NCBI RefSeq assembly: GCF_000724545.1 | Contig: NZ_JHBV01000042.1 | Location: forward strand, 124,001-188,000 | Reading direction: 5' to 3' | Source: Aureispira sp. CCB-QB1 | Lineage (GTDB): Bacteria; Bacteroidota; Bacteroidia; Chitinophagales; Saprospiraceae | Length of the DNA: 64,000 nt | Part shown: positions 1 through 9,483 of the stretch, one piece after another | Numbering within the stretch: position 1 is the stretch's first letter | How the letters are laid out: each line of letters opens with the position of its first letter | Program-made: the position numbers and the translations under genes | The notes under the pieces: model-generated | What the model was told of the DNA's origin: nothing | Database searches by the model: none | The model's input: only the letters and a program-made list of their open reading frames with translations

Positions 1-150
1 AGCATCTAAAGCCAATTGAGTGTATAAGCAAGTATAGTGATGACAGTGCAAAACCGACAAGATACCATTTATATAATGTCTATTGGTTTTTTCATCAAAC
101 TGATGATTGTATTGTATGTTATCTTTTATTACAATAGCCATAGTTGTTCT

Positions 151-342
151 TTATTTAAATTCCTTTTTTATTTCTTCCATAGCATCTTGGAAAGTACCAA
201 TAAGTTCTTGGGTATCTTCAATTTCTGCGGCTTTGACACTAGGGGTTCGAGTAATAACTGCAAGTCTGATTTTTGCTTTTAGCCCGCCTAATTTTTGCGC
301 TTCATCATAAAACTGAGTTAATCGTTCTGCCATATAATTCAT
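151..342 (-). CDS. Small conserved-looking hypothetical protein (63 aa)
   Basis: A short, charged, probably alpha-helical cytoplasmic protein without a signal peptide, membrane segment or Cys residue. The middle (LKAKIRLAVITRTPS) looks like a compact conserved core and the C-terminus is acidic/basic helix (DAMEEIKKEFK). I do not recognise the family. A second in-frame ATG at 333 gives the N-terminus MAERLTQF and is an equally plausible start. The opposite strand has longer open frames, but their composition (Phe/Ser/Cys-rich) is typical of antisense shadow. The gene stands alone, with about 500 nt of non-coding DNA before the next gene. Confidence 0.55.
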   Translation of the reverse strand: MNYMAERLTQFYDEAQKLGGLKAKIRLAVITRTPSVKAAEIEDTQELIGTFQDAMEEIKKEFK

Positions 343-846
343 TTCATTTTGTATCTTAATAAGATGCTTTTAGGTATTGTATTGTGAGAGGAATAGGGAT
401 CGTTCAAATACTTGCTAAAGCATATAAGAGATGACTTTAATTAAGATAGATGTTAGAAATAATAAATTGTATCGGATATCTAGAATTGTCATACCAATGA
501 AAGAATGGGGGGAATGACAATTCTAATTATAGTGTAAACATATAAATCTTTCTTCAAAAATTGCACCATATAGGCTGTTATTTATTTATTAAGCAGCGCT
601 TAAACCAGAGGCTATATAGAGTTGGATGATAAATATATCGCTATGTTGTGGTGTAGGAACTGTTATTACACAAATAAGTCCCTGTTTTGTTAGTTCAAAA
701 ATAGCGAATTATGGACTAACAATTGATGCTTAATGTTGGTAGTATACACATTTTCATAGATAAAAAAATAGAATGCAATTTCATTTTGAATGAAAAACTA
801 TAAGAATGAAGTTTTGACAACAAGGTGCTGTGCAAAATAATAGAAC
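343..846. other. Non-coding gap of about 500 nt
   Basis: AT-rich intergenic DNA between the small hypothetical gene and the exonuclease gene. Apart from the inverted repeat at 481-525, and a weaker TTGTTAGT...ACTAACAA pair around 686-724, I see no coding frame, RNA gene or terminator. Confidence 0.5.
481..525. repeat. 12-bp perfect inverted repeat
   Basis: TAGAATTGTCAT at 481-492 is followed 21 nt later by its exact reverse complement ATGACAATTCTA at 514-525. No T-run follows on either strand, so it is not a normal intrinsic terminator. It could be an operator, a cruciform or the remnant of a mobile repeat. Confidence 0.6.
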
Positions 847-1344
847 TTAACGTTGTAAATACAATTGAGCACAGCCCTCTGCATCCGAAAGTGCATGATG
901 ATGATTGAGCTCAATTCCTTTTCGGGCACAACAAGCACTCAATTTAGCAGGTTTATAGCCTTTAGATCGGTAGATTTTGCAGGTGCATTCCCAACGATAG
1001 CCAAGGTCATAATCATCGTAATTCAAACCATAATAAGCCATAGAATTTTTTAGAACACTTCTGTCAAAAGATTCATTATGAGCAACCAACGTTTGACTTT
1101 CTATTCGTTTGATAATATCGGGAAACAAATCTAGGAAGTTCGCTTGACCCGCTGTTTCGTGAGGCTGAATGCCATGTACTTGAATTGTTTGCCAAGTGTA
1201 TAAATTGCCAGGTGGTTGAATGAGAGAGTAATATTTATCGGTAATAATACCATTTTCTACCGTTACAAGTCCGATAGCACAAGCGCTGTATCTGTGATAG
1301 GTCGCCGTTTCAAAATCAATAGCTACAAAATTCATAGGATTCAT
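847..1344 (-). CDS. 3'-5' exonuclease, DnaQ-like DEDDh family
   Basis: A stand-alone exonuclease domain of 165 aa. The DEDDh active site is visible: Exo I DFET near residue 10, Exo II HNESFDRS with its Asp near residue 95, and the C-terminal Exo III HHALSDAEG, which supplies the His-x4-Asp pair near residue 150. The family removes nucleotides from DNA or RNA 3' ends using two metal ions. The protein is much shorter than a full polymerase III epsilon and has no extra domain, so a repair, RNA-trimming or accessory proofreading role is as likely as replication. It reads toward the small hypothetical gene after a long gap. Start ATG at 1344; a second ATG at 1335 would remove three residues. Confidence 0.85.
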   Translation of the reverse strand: MNPMNFVAIDFETATYHRYSACAIGLVTVENGIITDKYYSLIQPPGNLYTWQTIQVHGIQPHETAGQANFLDLFPDIIKRIESQTLVAHNESFDRSVLKNSMAYYGLNYDDYDLGYRWECTCKIYRSKGYKPAKLSACCARKGIELNHHHALSDAEGCAQLYLQR

Positions 1345-1413
1345 TTTATACAGTTAATAGAGTCATTCACTAATTTTTGTGAATGATTGTTAATAGGGAA
1401 ATTAGAATGGGGG

Positions 1414-2583
1414 TTAAGCTTCAAAAATAAATGTACAATCGGGCAAAGCTGTCTCTAGTTCTTGTCTTTCTATATTGGTAAACGCATAAGGTTTGATATG
1501 TTTAAAGGTAAACTCTTTTAACCAAGTCATTTCTTTGAGCCATTCCCAGCCATAAATTTGAATTCTAGAAACTCCATCAGGGATCCCTTTGTCATCAATG
1601 TCAAAAAGAGATTCATATCCTTCAACAGTAGTAAATTTCGCATCATAAGAAAGGTAACTCAAATCTAAGTAGGTAAGTTTTTTTAAATTTTTGATCGTAT
1701 TAGGAATGCTAACAGCTGGTTCAATAACCAAGCATTCAAGGGATTGCATTTTGTCAATGTCTTCAGGAATATCAACAGAATAGGCATTGATTTGCAAGAG
1801 CTCTAAGTTTGATAATTGCGTAAAGGTTTTAGGAATTTTTAGATAGGGATTGCTTCCCATACCACTAAATAGCGTTAAATACTTTAATTGACGCAGCTCG
1901 TGAAGCCATTCGGGAATTTCTGTAACAATCACATCTCCCAAGTCCAAATGCTCCAGTTGTTTCATTTGGCGAATGCAGGAAGGAAAATCATAGGCATAAG
2001 TGTCTTGCCCAGACACTTGGCGTTGGGGCGTGCTAAAAATACCTGGAATCCCATAAAGAATCAATTCTTTCAATGCAGGTAGTTGTCCCAACTCATCGGG
2101 CAAGTTGCGCAATTCATTGTTGCAAGACAAGTCGAGCCGAACTAAGTTGTGTAGTTGCACAATCTCTTTAGGAATTTCTTTGATATTATTCCAAGAAAGA
2201 TTGAGTTTGGTAATAAACTGGCAGTTCAACAAAACTTTGGGAAACGTTGTCAGTTTTGATTGTTCTTTATTGATGCCAACACTTCCTTTTAAATTCATAG
2301 AAGGATGAAAATGGACGTTACAAAAACTATGAATGTGTGCTTGTTTTAAATCTAGGGCATCTGTAGGAAAGGCTATATTGTCTTCTTCACAATCTTCTCT
2401 AAAAATCTCGAGCCAATAGGAGCGATCTTGCTCAAAAGAAGGCAACTCTTGAAGGGCTTTGTAAAATTCATTGATTACTTCCTCACGACAACCCAAGCCT
2501 TTTGCTAATTCAAAGGCTAAGGCTCTATTCTCTGGATCTGTGGAGTAAAAAAGCGATCTAATTTTTTCTCTTTGAGTAGGCAT
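1414..2583 (-). CDS. Leucine-rich repeat protein with N-terminal helical domain
   Basis: A 389-aa protein without a signal peptide. Residues 1-70 form a helical domain (ENRALAFELAKGLG...) and residues 110-370 carry LRR units such as LNLSWNNIKEIPKEI, LVRLDLSCNNELRNLPDEL and LEHLDLGDVIVTEIPEWL. These match the short bacterial LRR type with conserved Leu and Asn and Pro at unit ends, which usually mediates protein binding. The N-terminal helix resembles a segment of the LRR-BRCT protein at 62014-63747, suggesting a shared module. It lies 10 nt upstream of the next minus-strand gene in the same direction as the NlpC-like and BaiN genes, so it may share their transcript. No enzyme domain is visible. 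Confidence 0.85.
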   Translation of the reverse strand: MPTQREKIRSLFYSTDPENRALAFELAKGLGCREEVINEFYKALQELPSFEQDRSYWLEIFREDCEEDNIAFPTDALDLKQAHIHSFCNVHFHPSMNLKGSVGINKEQSKLTTFPKVLLNCQFITKLNLSWNNIKEIPKEIVQLHNLVRLDLSCNNELRNLPDELGQLPALKELILYGIPGIFSTPQRQVSGQDTYAYDFPSCIRQMKQLEHLDLGDVIVTEIPEWLHELRQLKYLTLFSGMGSNPYLKIPKTFTQLSNLELLQINAYSVDIPEDIDKMQSLECLVIEPAVSIPNTIKNLKKLTYLDLSYLSYDAKFTTVEGYESLFDIDDKGIPDGVSRIQIYGWEWLKEMTWLKEFTFKHIKPYAFTNIERQELETALPDCTFIFEA

Positions 2584-2592
2584 AATATTGAA

Positions 2593-3267
2593 TTAGTTAG
2601 GAACCGTAATTAATAGCTCAGATTCAAAAATAGCAGCAGGTGAAATGACCTTTTCATCCAAGGGAATTGCGCCCTTATAGCGTTCTTGTAGTTTTCTTTG
2701 CACTTCATCGTCGGTTAAGTCAAATGACTCTAAGGTTTGCAATTGACCCAATTCAACCCCAATCGCTTTTTTATAAATTTTCCAGACCAATTCAGAACAA
2801 TAAATCCTATCATCCGACCATTCAAAATAAAAATCATAATGCTTGCCCATGTATTGCTTGCCAATTGTTTTCATTGAATGCAAAGCTTGTTCATCGAGTA
2901 TTTGATCGGCATCTTTTAATCGTTTGACAACATATTGCTCTTTTTGACCCCGCTTAATCCAAGTTTTTAGAGGAGTTAATTGAACAGGTTCTATTGCTTC
3001 ATAGACCCAAAAACTTCCTTCTTTTTGATAAATAATGCCAACGTGACTATAAGGAGAATGCGTTGCCAACTGAATCGCTTTACTTTGTCTAGAATTAGAA
3101 GTTTGAAAAATAATATCTCCACTTTGAAAAGCAGGCGCTATTTGATTGGGTTTGCGAGGGGGATAAATGCAATCAGGGGTGGTAGGTTCAGGCGTGCACG
3201 CAGTTAAGCTATAGAGGATCAGCAAAGCAAAGAACATTAAGTTCACTCTTGGGAAATTCTTTTTCAT
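2593..3267 (-). CDS. YiiX/YebB-like permuted NlpC/P60 cysteine hydrolase, lipoprotein
   Basis: Starting from the ATG at 3267 the protein opens with KK, a hydrophobic stretch and the lipobox LTAC, so it is probably a lipoprotein. An upstream ATG at 3279 adds four residues and overlaps the preceding gene's stop. The body has the circularly permuted NlpC/P60 pattern: GDIIF, then SHVGIIY (catalytic His region), and later YCSELVWKIYK, which carries the presumed nucleophile Cys. Relatives act on amide or acyl bonds in peptidoglycan or lipids at the envelope; the substrate here is unknown. It follows the BaiN gene directly, so the two are probably co-transcribed. Confidence 0.8.
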   Translation of the reverse strand: MKKNFPRVNLMFFALLILYSLTACTPEPTTPDCIYPPRKPNQIAPAFQSGDIIFQTSNSRQSKAIQLATHSPYSHVGIIYQKEGSFWVYEAIEPVQLTPLKTWIKRGQKEQYVVKRLKDADQILDEQALHSMKTIGKQYMGKHYDFYFEWSDDRIYCSELVWKIYKKAIGVELGQLQTLESFDLTDDEVQRKLQERYKGAIPLDEKVISPAAIFESELLITVPN

Positions 3268-3269
3268 AA

Positions 3270-4466
3270 CTATTGGCATTTAGTTTTTAAATAATGGGTA
3301 CAAGCCATTGCGGTAGAAAAACAACCTTGCAACAAAAAACCACCTGTAGGAGCATCCCAATCTAACATTTCGCCAATAACAAAAATATGAGGATACTTTT
3401 GAAGTGAATAATTAGCATTGAGTGCATTCAAAGAAACACCACCTATGGTAGAAATAGCTTCTTCTATGGGGCGTAAAGCTTCTATTGGAATTTTCAAATG
3501 TTTGATGGCTTCTATAAATCGTTCAGGAGCCAAGTATTCCTCTTTTGTTGTAAATGCTTTGAGCAAGGCAAATTCTGCCTTGTTTAAATTAAATTCATAA
3601 GCATAGTTCTTAGTTTTTAAGCGTTTACCTTTTGTTTTACTCAATAAATTTTGATGAGAGTTATTGGGTTTGAAATCAATAGCTAAAAAAGGAGGCTGTA
3701 GGGACTTAAAAGCAGTACGGATGAGTGGTACAATAGGATAGATAGCGTTCCCTTCTAAGCCATAATCTGTAATCAAAGCTTCTCCTTTTAGGGAAGTAGA
3801 GCCAAGAGAAACTTGAATATTTTTTAGTGGTGTTCCTGCGTATTTATCCCTAAACGCTGCATCCCACTTAACTTCAAGACCGCAGTTAGAAGCTTCAAAA
3901 GGCTGCGTAGAAATTCCCAGTTGTTCAAAGAAAGGCAACCATTTCATATTACTACCAGTAACCGACCAAGATGCACCGCCCAAAGCAAAAATATAAGCAT
4001 CCGCTTGTGGTGAAAAGGTAGTAGATTGATGTTTTAGAATAGGTAATTGGTGCGCATTAAAACCTATAAATTCATGTTTGCAATGAATTTGGACACCATT
4101 ATCCAACAGTTTGTCTTTAATTTTTTGCAAAACTTGAATCGGTTTAACCCCTTTTTGAGGAAAAACCCGACCACTACTACCAATAAAAGTAGTTATGCCT
4201 AATTTTTCTAGCCATGCACGCATTTTTTGAGTATCAAAAGATTGCAATGCAGATTGCAAAACAGGATGAGGCGTATATTTTTGATATAGGTCGTCCTCTA
4301 TAGCAGCATTGGTCAAATTAAAACCACCATTGCCCGCTACCAAGAATTTACGACCAATGGTTTTTCCCTTTTCGTAAATATGCACGTCACAAGTAGCACT
4401 TAATTGCTCTGCTGCAATTAGCCCTGCTGCACCACCACCAATAATGATAACTTTTTTTGACTGCAT
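3270..4466 (-). CDS. FAD-dependent oxidoreductase, HI0933/BaiN (YhiN) family
   Basis: The N-terminus has the dinucleotide-binding fold VIIIGGGAAGLIAAEQL (residues 6-22), then YEKGKTIGRKFLVAGNGG, a signature of the HI0933-type flavoproteins. The C-terminal PTGGFLLQGCFSTAM is the usual second FAD-contact motif. Length of 398 aa is typical. Family members are cytoplasmic flavoproteins of poorly defined reaction; BaiN of gut clostridia reduces bile-acid intermediates, which need not hold here. The start is supported by the Rossmann motif lying right after it. It lies 15 nt from priA and overlaps the longer start of the following lipoprotein gene. Confidence 0.88.
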   Translation of the reverse strand: MQSKKVIIIGGGAAGLIAAEQLSATCDVHIYEKGKTIGRKFLVAGNGGFNLTNAAIEDDLYQKYTPHPVLQSALQSFDTQKMRAWLEKLGITTFIGSSGRVFPQKGVKPIQVLQKIKDKLLDNGVQIHCKHEFIGFNAHQLPILKHQSTTFSPQADAYIFALGGASWSVTGSNMKWLPFFEQLGISTQPFEASNCGLEVKWDAAFRDKYAGTPLKNIQVSLGSTSLKGEALITDYGLEGNAIYPIVPLIRTAFKSLQPPFLAIDFKPNNSHQNLLSKTKGKRLKTKNYAYEFNLNKAEFALLKAFTTKEEYLAPERFIEAIKHLKIPIEALRPIEEAISTIGGVSLNALNANYSLQKYPHIFVIGEMLDWDAPTGGFLLQGCFSTAMACTHYLKTKCQ

Positions 4467-4481
4467 CCTAAAATCGTTTGT

Positions 4482-6989
4482 TTAATAAGGGTCTACATCA
4501 ATAATTGTTCGAACGGTAGAAAAGCCTTTTTGAGCTTTTAGGTGATTTTGAACATCCCCAATTAACTGTTTGGTATAATTGAGCTGCTCAGAATTTTTTC
4601 CTAATTTTATAATAATATCTCTTATATAATAAGTACGAATTCTAGAAATTCCAGGCGTTGCAGGACCTAAAATTCGATCTCCTAATTTTAGTTTTAAGCA
4701 CTCCGCAAAAAAGCGAGCGGCTTTGTCTACCACATCAGCTTTTTTATGTTTTAATTGAATTTTAATTAAGCGATGAAATGGAGGGTAAGCAAAATCAATT
4801 CGTTCTTGCAATTCTCGTTCAAAAAAGTCCTTAAAATTATTTCTTTTAACTTCTTTCAACACGGGATGATCCATTTTATAAGCTTGGATATATACTTTTC
4901 CCTTTTTCTTTTTTCGTCCTGCACGACCACTCACTTGCAACAGGAGTTGAAATGCTCGTTCGGTCGCTCTAAAATCAGGGAAGTGCAACATTTGATCGGC
5001 ACTTAGTACCCCAACCAACCCCACATTATCAAAGTCTAAACCTTTGGTGACCATTTGTGTACCAACCAAGATGTCTACTTCTTTGTTGGCAAAACGATGG
5101 ATAATTTTTTCATGACCATGTTTGCCTTTTACGGTGTCCCAATCCATGCGAGCAACTTTTACATTAGGGAGGTAAATTTGTAGCTCATCTTCAATTTTTT
5201 CGGTTCCAAAACCTTTGATGATTAAACCATGATTGCCACAAGCAGGGCATGACTTAGGTAATTTTCGATGGTGATTGCAATAATGGCAATGTAAATCATT
5301 GCTAAACTTATGATAAGTTAAACTAACATCACAATCGACACAGTCTGCCGTCCAACCACAGGTATTACAACTATAAACAGGCGCATAACCTCGGCGATTT
5401 TGAAACAAAATTACTTGTTCTTCATTCGCCAACGTTTCTTCAATGGCTTGAAGGAGTTGAGGTGTAAAATGCGATTTCATACGCTTTTTCTTAGTTTCTT
5501 CTCCTGCATCTATAATATGAATATCAGGCAAAGTCGCATCCCCAAAACGTTTGTTTAATTCGACCAAGCCATATTTTTTTTGTTGCACATTATAATAGGT
5601 CTCTAAGGATGGCGTTGCCGTTCCTAGCAGCGTTTTGGCTTGGTATAAATAAGATAAAAATACAGCGGTATCACGGGCATTGTACCTTGGAGCAGGTTCA
5701 TTTTGTTTGTAAGATGGGTCGTGTTCTTCGTCAACAATGATTAAACCCAAATTAGAAAAAGGAAGAAACAAAGCAGAGCGAGCCCCTAAAACAATAGGCA
5801 CTCCATTGAGAGAGTTGTGCCAAATTTCTACGCGTTCGTTGTTATTAAACTTAGAATGATAAACAATAATTTGATCGCCAAAATGTTTTTGCAAGCGTTG
5901 TACGATTTGGGCTGTTAGCGCAATTTCAGGCAATAAGTAGAGCACCTGTTGCCCTTTGGCAATCACTTCTTCCATTAATTCGACAAAAACTTGCGTTTTA
6001 CCACTTCCCGTTACTCCGTGTAGCAGGACAACATTTTTTTCTTCAAAAGCTTCCTTAACTTCTGTTAATGCTTGTTCTTGAGCATTTGATAATTTAAAGT
6101 TGCCAATAACTTCCCCTTCGTATTCTCCAAGTCGACTAATTTCTTTTTGGTAGACTTCTAGAATGTTTTTGTCGACTAATTTTTTTAGACCACTAGAATC
6201 TATCTTAGCTCGATCATAAAGTGCCGCTTTAGGGACTTCGTCCAACTCCTTGCTCAATTGAATAAATGCCATCAACGTTTCTGCTTGGCGAATAGCACGA
6301 GTTCCAATCATTTCAAAGGCATCTCGTAGTTTGGTAGAGTCGCTAAAGTAGGGCTCTGCCAAGCAAACCATATCTATTGTTTTGCTTTTGTATTTATTCT
6401 TTAACTCTTCATTGACATGGATCAAGCGCTTTTCCATCAAACTTTTGATATAAGGATAGATGGTTTTTTGGTTAATTAAGGCTTGTGTTTCGGCAATTGT
6501 CAACTCAACCCGATTAAATAATGCCTCTAAAATGGTATATTCTTTATCATTGAGGTTGTGGTTGCCAAAGTCATCTTCAGAAAAATCATGCCGTAAGGTA
6601 ATTTTAGTCTCACTTGCTAGTTTTAAGCCTGCTGGCAACGCCGCATTCATAACTTCCCCCATTGTGGTAGCATAATATTGGCTCATCCATTCCCACAATT
6701 TGAACTGCTTTTCTGTAACAACAGCTTCGTCATCCAATACATTTAGAATGGGTTTGGGAATATAATTCTCAGGTTCTGTTTGATGGATTTTGTAGATTAA
6801 AGCAGAATATAATTTGCTCTTGCCAAATTGAACTTCTACCCGAAAGCCCACCTGCACTAAATCTTTGAGATGAAGTGGAACACTATAAGTATAGAGTTTT
6901 GGCAGAGCAACAGGAACAATTACGCTTACAAATAATCGTTGTGTGCTTGCTTCGTTATCATTTTCCAAAAGATGGAGCAGTTGATCCAT
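4482..6989 (-). CDS. priA: Primosomal protein N' (replication restart helicase)
   Basis: PriA recognises stalled forks and reloads the replicative helicase. The 835-aa protein shows the PriA N-terminal DNA-binding region (VSVIVPVALPKLYTYSVP), Walker A GVTGSGKT at 325-332, Walker B DEEHD at 420-424, and eight paired Cys between 541 and 584 that form the two zinc-binding sites. The helicase C-terminal motif VSGRAGRKKKKG is also present. It is slightly longer than the Escherichia coli protein because of a longer region before the helicase core, as is common in Bacteroidota. It is the first gene of the minus-strand run priA-baiN-lipoprotein-LRR, with 15 nt to the next gene. Confidence 0.97.
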   Translation of the reverse strand: MDQLLHLLENDNEASTQRLFVSVIVPVALPKLYTYSVPLHLKDLVQVGFRVEVQFGKSKLYSALIYKIHQTEPENYIPKPILNVLDDEAVVTEKQFKLWEWMSQYYATTMGEVMNAALPAGLKLASETKITLRHDFSEDDFGNHNLNDKEYTILEALFNRVELTIAETQALINQKTIYPYIKSLMEKRLIHVNEELKNKYKSKTIDMVCLAEPYFSDSTKLRDAFEMIGTRAIRQAETLMAFIQLSKELDEVPKAALYDRAKIDSSGLKKLVDKNILEVYQKEISRLGEYEGEVIGNFKLSNAQEQALTEVKEAFEEKNVVLLHGVTGSGKTQVFVELMEEVIAKGQQVLYLLPEIALTAQIVQRLQKHFGDQIIVYHSKFNNNERVEIWHNSLNGVPIVLGARSALFLPFSNLGLIIVDEEHDPSYKQNEPAPRYNARDTAVFLSYLYQAKTLLGTATPSLETYYNVQQKKYGLVELNKRFGDATLPDIHIIDAGEETKKKRMKSHFTPQLLQAIEETLANEEQVILFQNRRGYAPVYSCNTCGWTADCVDCDVSLTYHKFSNDLHCHYCNHHRKLPKSCPACGNHGLIIKGFGTEKIEDELQIYLPNVKVARMDWDTVKGKHGHEKIIHRFANKEVDILVGTQMVTKGLDFDNVGLVGVLSADQMLHFPDFRATERAFQLLLQVSGRAGRKKKKGKVYIQAYKMDHPVLKEVKRNNFKDFFERELQERIDFAYPPFHRLIKIQLKHKKADVVDKAARFFAECLKLKLGDRILGPATPGISRIRTYYIRDIIIKLGKNSEQLNYTKQLIGDVQNHLKAQKGFSTVRTIIDVDPY

Positions 6990-7132
6990 ATAATATTTGT
7001 GCTTTTTGTCTTAAATCTTATTCTGTAGTATAAAGATAGGTATAAAAAGGATGATAAAACAGGTTTTTGCTATTTTTTATTACGCAAAATAATGATTGTG
7101 TATCTTATTTGCTTATTTTTTAATAAAAAGAA

Positions 7133-7174
7133 CAAAAAAAAGACAAACTCCAATAGTAGAGTTTGTCTTTTTTA
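7133..7174 (-). terminator. Intrinsic terminator after the desaturase gene
   Basis: GACAAACTC (7142-7150) pairs with GAGTTTGTC (7159-7167) around an 8-nt loop. A-runs precede and T-runs follow, so the hairpin could end transcription in either direction. The gene it serves is the desaturase, which stops 28 nt away on the minus strand. Confidence 0.85.
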
Positions 7175-7201
7175 GTGCTTCTCCTTGTAGAGAACGAATG
7201 A

Positions 7202-8170
7202 CTAGTGCGTTGTTGCTGTTACTGGTTCTTGAATCCCTTCTACACTAGGTTTGCCTTGGTTGGCTTCTTTTTCTTTTCTTTCTAGACGCATTGATTTGGT
7301 TCTAAAACGCTTATTGAAAGGAGCAAAAATATAAGCTTTGAAAATATAGCCCCAGAAATAAGGTTCGTTCAAACTAGGATCAATTTTATGCTCTATTTTT
7401 TCGTGTGCTTCTTTTGCCAAACTCCAGTGCATATTGGCATTCATATGATGTACCGTATGATAACCATTATTAAATAAGAACCAATTTAGAGAGAAAATAT
7501 GCGATGCAGTAATGTTGCGAGAGTGATTGTACTCAGATTCTTCATCAGCATGTACATGTTGTACAAAGTTAAAGACAACTACTGTATACAAAGATGCTTG
7601 ATGAGGGATAATAACTAGGAAAATAGCTGCTACCCAGTTTAAGTACAAAAAGGTACCTACCCAAGCCAAAAGAACAACAATTTGAGAAATAAAGCGCCAG
7701 AATTCACCACGATTTTTGCGGTAACGCTCTTGCAAGAACTCCTTATTGGCAATTGATTGGTAGTAATTACTAACAAATGGATATATTAAAAGTACCCATA
7801 GCTCATTGCGTTCTGTAAAACGGTACGTTTTGGTATAATCTGGTTCTTTGTTATTGTGTTTGTGATGGTTGCGGTTGTGTGTTGGAATCCAACCAAATAC
7901 AGGAGTACCATAAAAAAGAGTAATCCAGTATTCCATTAAACGATTTAAGGGCTCTGACTTAAATATAGATACATGCATCGTATTATGTGCTATTACAGAC
8001 ACAGTTACTGCCATGAATAAATGCCAGATGTATAATCCTGCAAATACTAGTGTGCCTCCTGTCCATAAAATACTATCTGGATTGTTCCACGATACCCACA
8101 TGAATGCGAATAAACAAGTAGTAATGGTCATAAAGAGGAGGGTCTTCAAATCAGCTTTGTACTTCAACAT
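7202..8170 (-). CDS. Membrane fatty-acid desaturase / hydroxylase superfamily protein
   Basis: An integral-membrane di-iron enzyme of the fatty-acid desaturase superfamily, which inserts double bonds or hydroxyls into acyl chains. Counted on a longer reading from TTG at 8224, the His boxes are HNTMH (80-84), HNRNHHKHN (116-124), HVH (223-225) and GYHTVHH (255-260); several hydrophobic spans lie between them. The start is set at the ATG at 8170 because the longer reading begins with TTG and adds 18 residues with no clear leader. The C-terminus is a charged, probably cytoplasmic tail. It is monocistronic, with its own terminator. Substrate and position of oxidation cannot be read from the sequence. 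Confidence 0.85.
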   Translation of the reverse strand: MLKYKADLKTLLFMTITTCLFAFMWVSWNNPDSILWTGGTLVFAGLYIWHLFMAVTVSVIAHNTMHVSIFKSEPLNRLMEYWITLFYGTPVFGWIPTHNRNHHKHNNKEPDYTKTYRFTERNELWVLLIYPFVSNYYQSIANKEFLQERYRKNRGEFWRFISQIVVLLAWVGTFLYLNWVAAIFLVIIPHQASLYTVVVFNFVQHVHADEESEYNHSRNITASHIFSLNWFLFNNGYHTVHHMNANMHWSLAKEAHEKIEHKIDPSLNEPYFWGYIFKAYIFAPFNKRFRTKSMRLERKEKEANQGKPSVEGIQEPVTATTH

Positions 8171-8727
8171 TTTTAATAAGTTTTGATGATAAATTGCTGC
8201 TTTTGTTAAAATAAACAGGAGCAATTTAGTTGAAATAATAACTACAAAACAGTTGTCTTGTATTTATTAAGAACATTTTGACTTTTTAATAAAGTGTTTC
8301 TTTGAAGTTGACAAGCAAAACTCTATTAAACAAATAAACACTCCATAAAGTTTAAAAACAAGGCAAAAATACAAAGTTTTATACATATTGTTACTATTCA
8401 AACTAATTTTAATAGTACTTAAAAAGTTTAAGTAGTTGATTGTTAGTGATATAAACTTTATTATTATTTGTTTTTGTTTATTTGTATATATATTCAATCA
8501 ACAGAAAAAGGCCTTTTTTACTCTATTTTTGCTGCTTTTCAACTTCATTTATATTGATGCACAAAACTATACCATCCCCTATAAAACTCCAGTTTTAGAA
8601 TTATCAAAAGGATAGAAATTATTAAAATGAAGAGTTAATAGATTGCTGGTCAGTGTATTTGATAGGGTTTTGTTTTGAAATAATGTTTTGTTAAGAGAAT
8701 GCAATTAGAGAGAGGGAATCAGCAGTT
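8171..8727. other. AT-rich non-coding gap
   Basis: Very AT-rich DNA upstream of the desaturase. A minus-strand match to the Bacteroidota -7 box (TATTTTTG, reverse of 8364-8371) is present, but no -33 TTG lies at the right distance, so I do not call a promoter. A 76-codon minus-strand frame here is low-complexity and unlikely to be a gene. Confidence 0.4.
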
Positions 8728-9483
8728 CTAGTCATTGCTAGACAATAATTGCTCCTCTTGAATGTCGGTGTTTGTTACTTCGAAATTATCGACCTCAATT
8801 TTAAATCCACTAGAATGTTCTACTTGAATATCTTTAAAAACATAACGAACGGCATCAGAGCGAATTGCATTTTTATCAAAGGTGTCTTTGTGGTAAGTTT
8901 GTCTAAAGACCATTCTGCCATGGATATTATAGGCAGCTAGTTCAAAAGAATGAATTTTGGAATCTTTCTTATCAATAACGTTTGTATAATTATAAATAGA
9001 ATCATAAGCACGTTGAGCCCTTTGGTTGGGATTTTGTGTTCCAAAAGAAGGTACAACAACCTCTTTTCCTTCGTTTGTCATCCCTTTGATATTAGTATAA
9101 GAGATGAATGCACCATTGCCATAACGACTTCTTATAAAACCCAATGCTCTACTATTGAGAAAACTACCTTGAATATCTTTTAAAACAATTGCTTCTCCTC
9201 TTGTTGATATAATTGCTAAATCAAACTCTGTGATAACCACTTGACAAACGGCTATGGTGTCGGGATGTTGACATCCTAATTTGACCAAAGGCGTATTTCT
9301 ATTCGAATTGGTGGGGCAATCACATGAAGTAGCTGTTTGAGGCAAGGCTAATGCTTGCGAAAAGGAAGGTTTCAGGCGGCGTTTTCGAATTTTTATACTA
9401 GGAACATCTTTAAATTTTGATGTTTGTGCGTCTGCAAGTGGCAAGCACAATAACATAGATAGGAGACAGGAGAAATATTTCAT
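8728..9483 (-). CDS. Secreted protein of unknown function
   Basis: The 251-aa product begins with a clear signal peptide (Lys, then hydrophobic LLSMLLCLPLADA, cleavage before QTS), so it is exported to the periplasm or surface. The mature part has one Cys-rich patch (TSCDCPTN) and otherwise beta-type sequence with many Asp/Asn. No catalytic motif, lipobox or C-terminal T9SS sorting signature is evident. I do not recognise the family. It stands alone, facing away from the repeat element at 9895-10034. Confidence 0.65.
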   Translation of the reverse strand: MKYFSCLLSMLLCLPLADAQTSKFKDVPSIKIRKRRLKPSFSQALALPQTATSCDCPTNSNRNTPLVKLGCQHPDTIAVCQVVITEFDLAIISTRGEAIVLKDIQGSFLNSRALGFIRSRYGNGAFISYTNIKGMTNEGKEVVVPSFGTQNPNQRAQRAYDSIYNYTNVIDKKDSKIHSFELAAYNIHGRMVFRQTYHKDTFDKNAIRSDAVRYVFKDIQVEHSSGFKIEVDNFEVTNTDIQEEQLLSSND

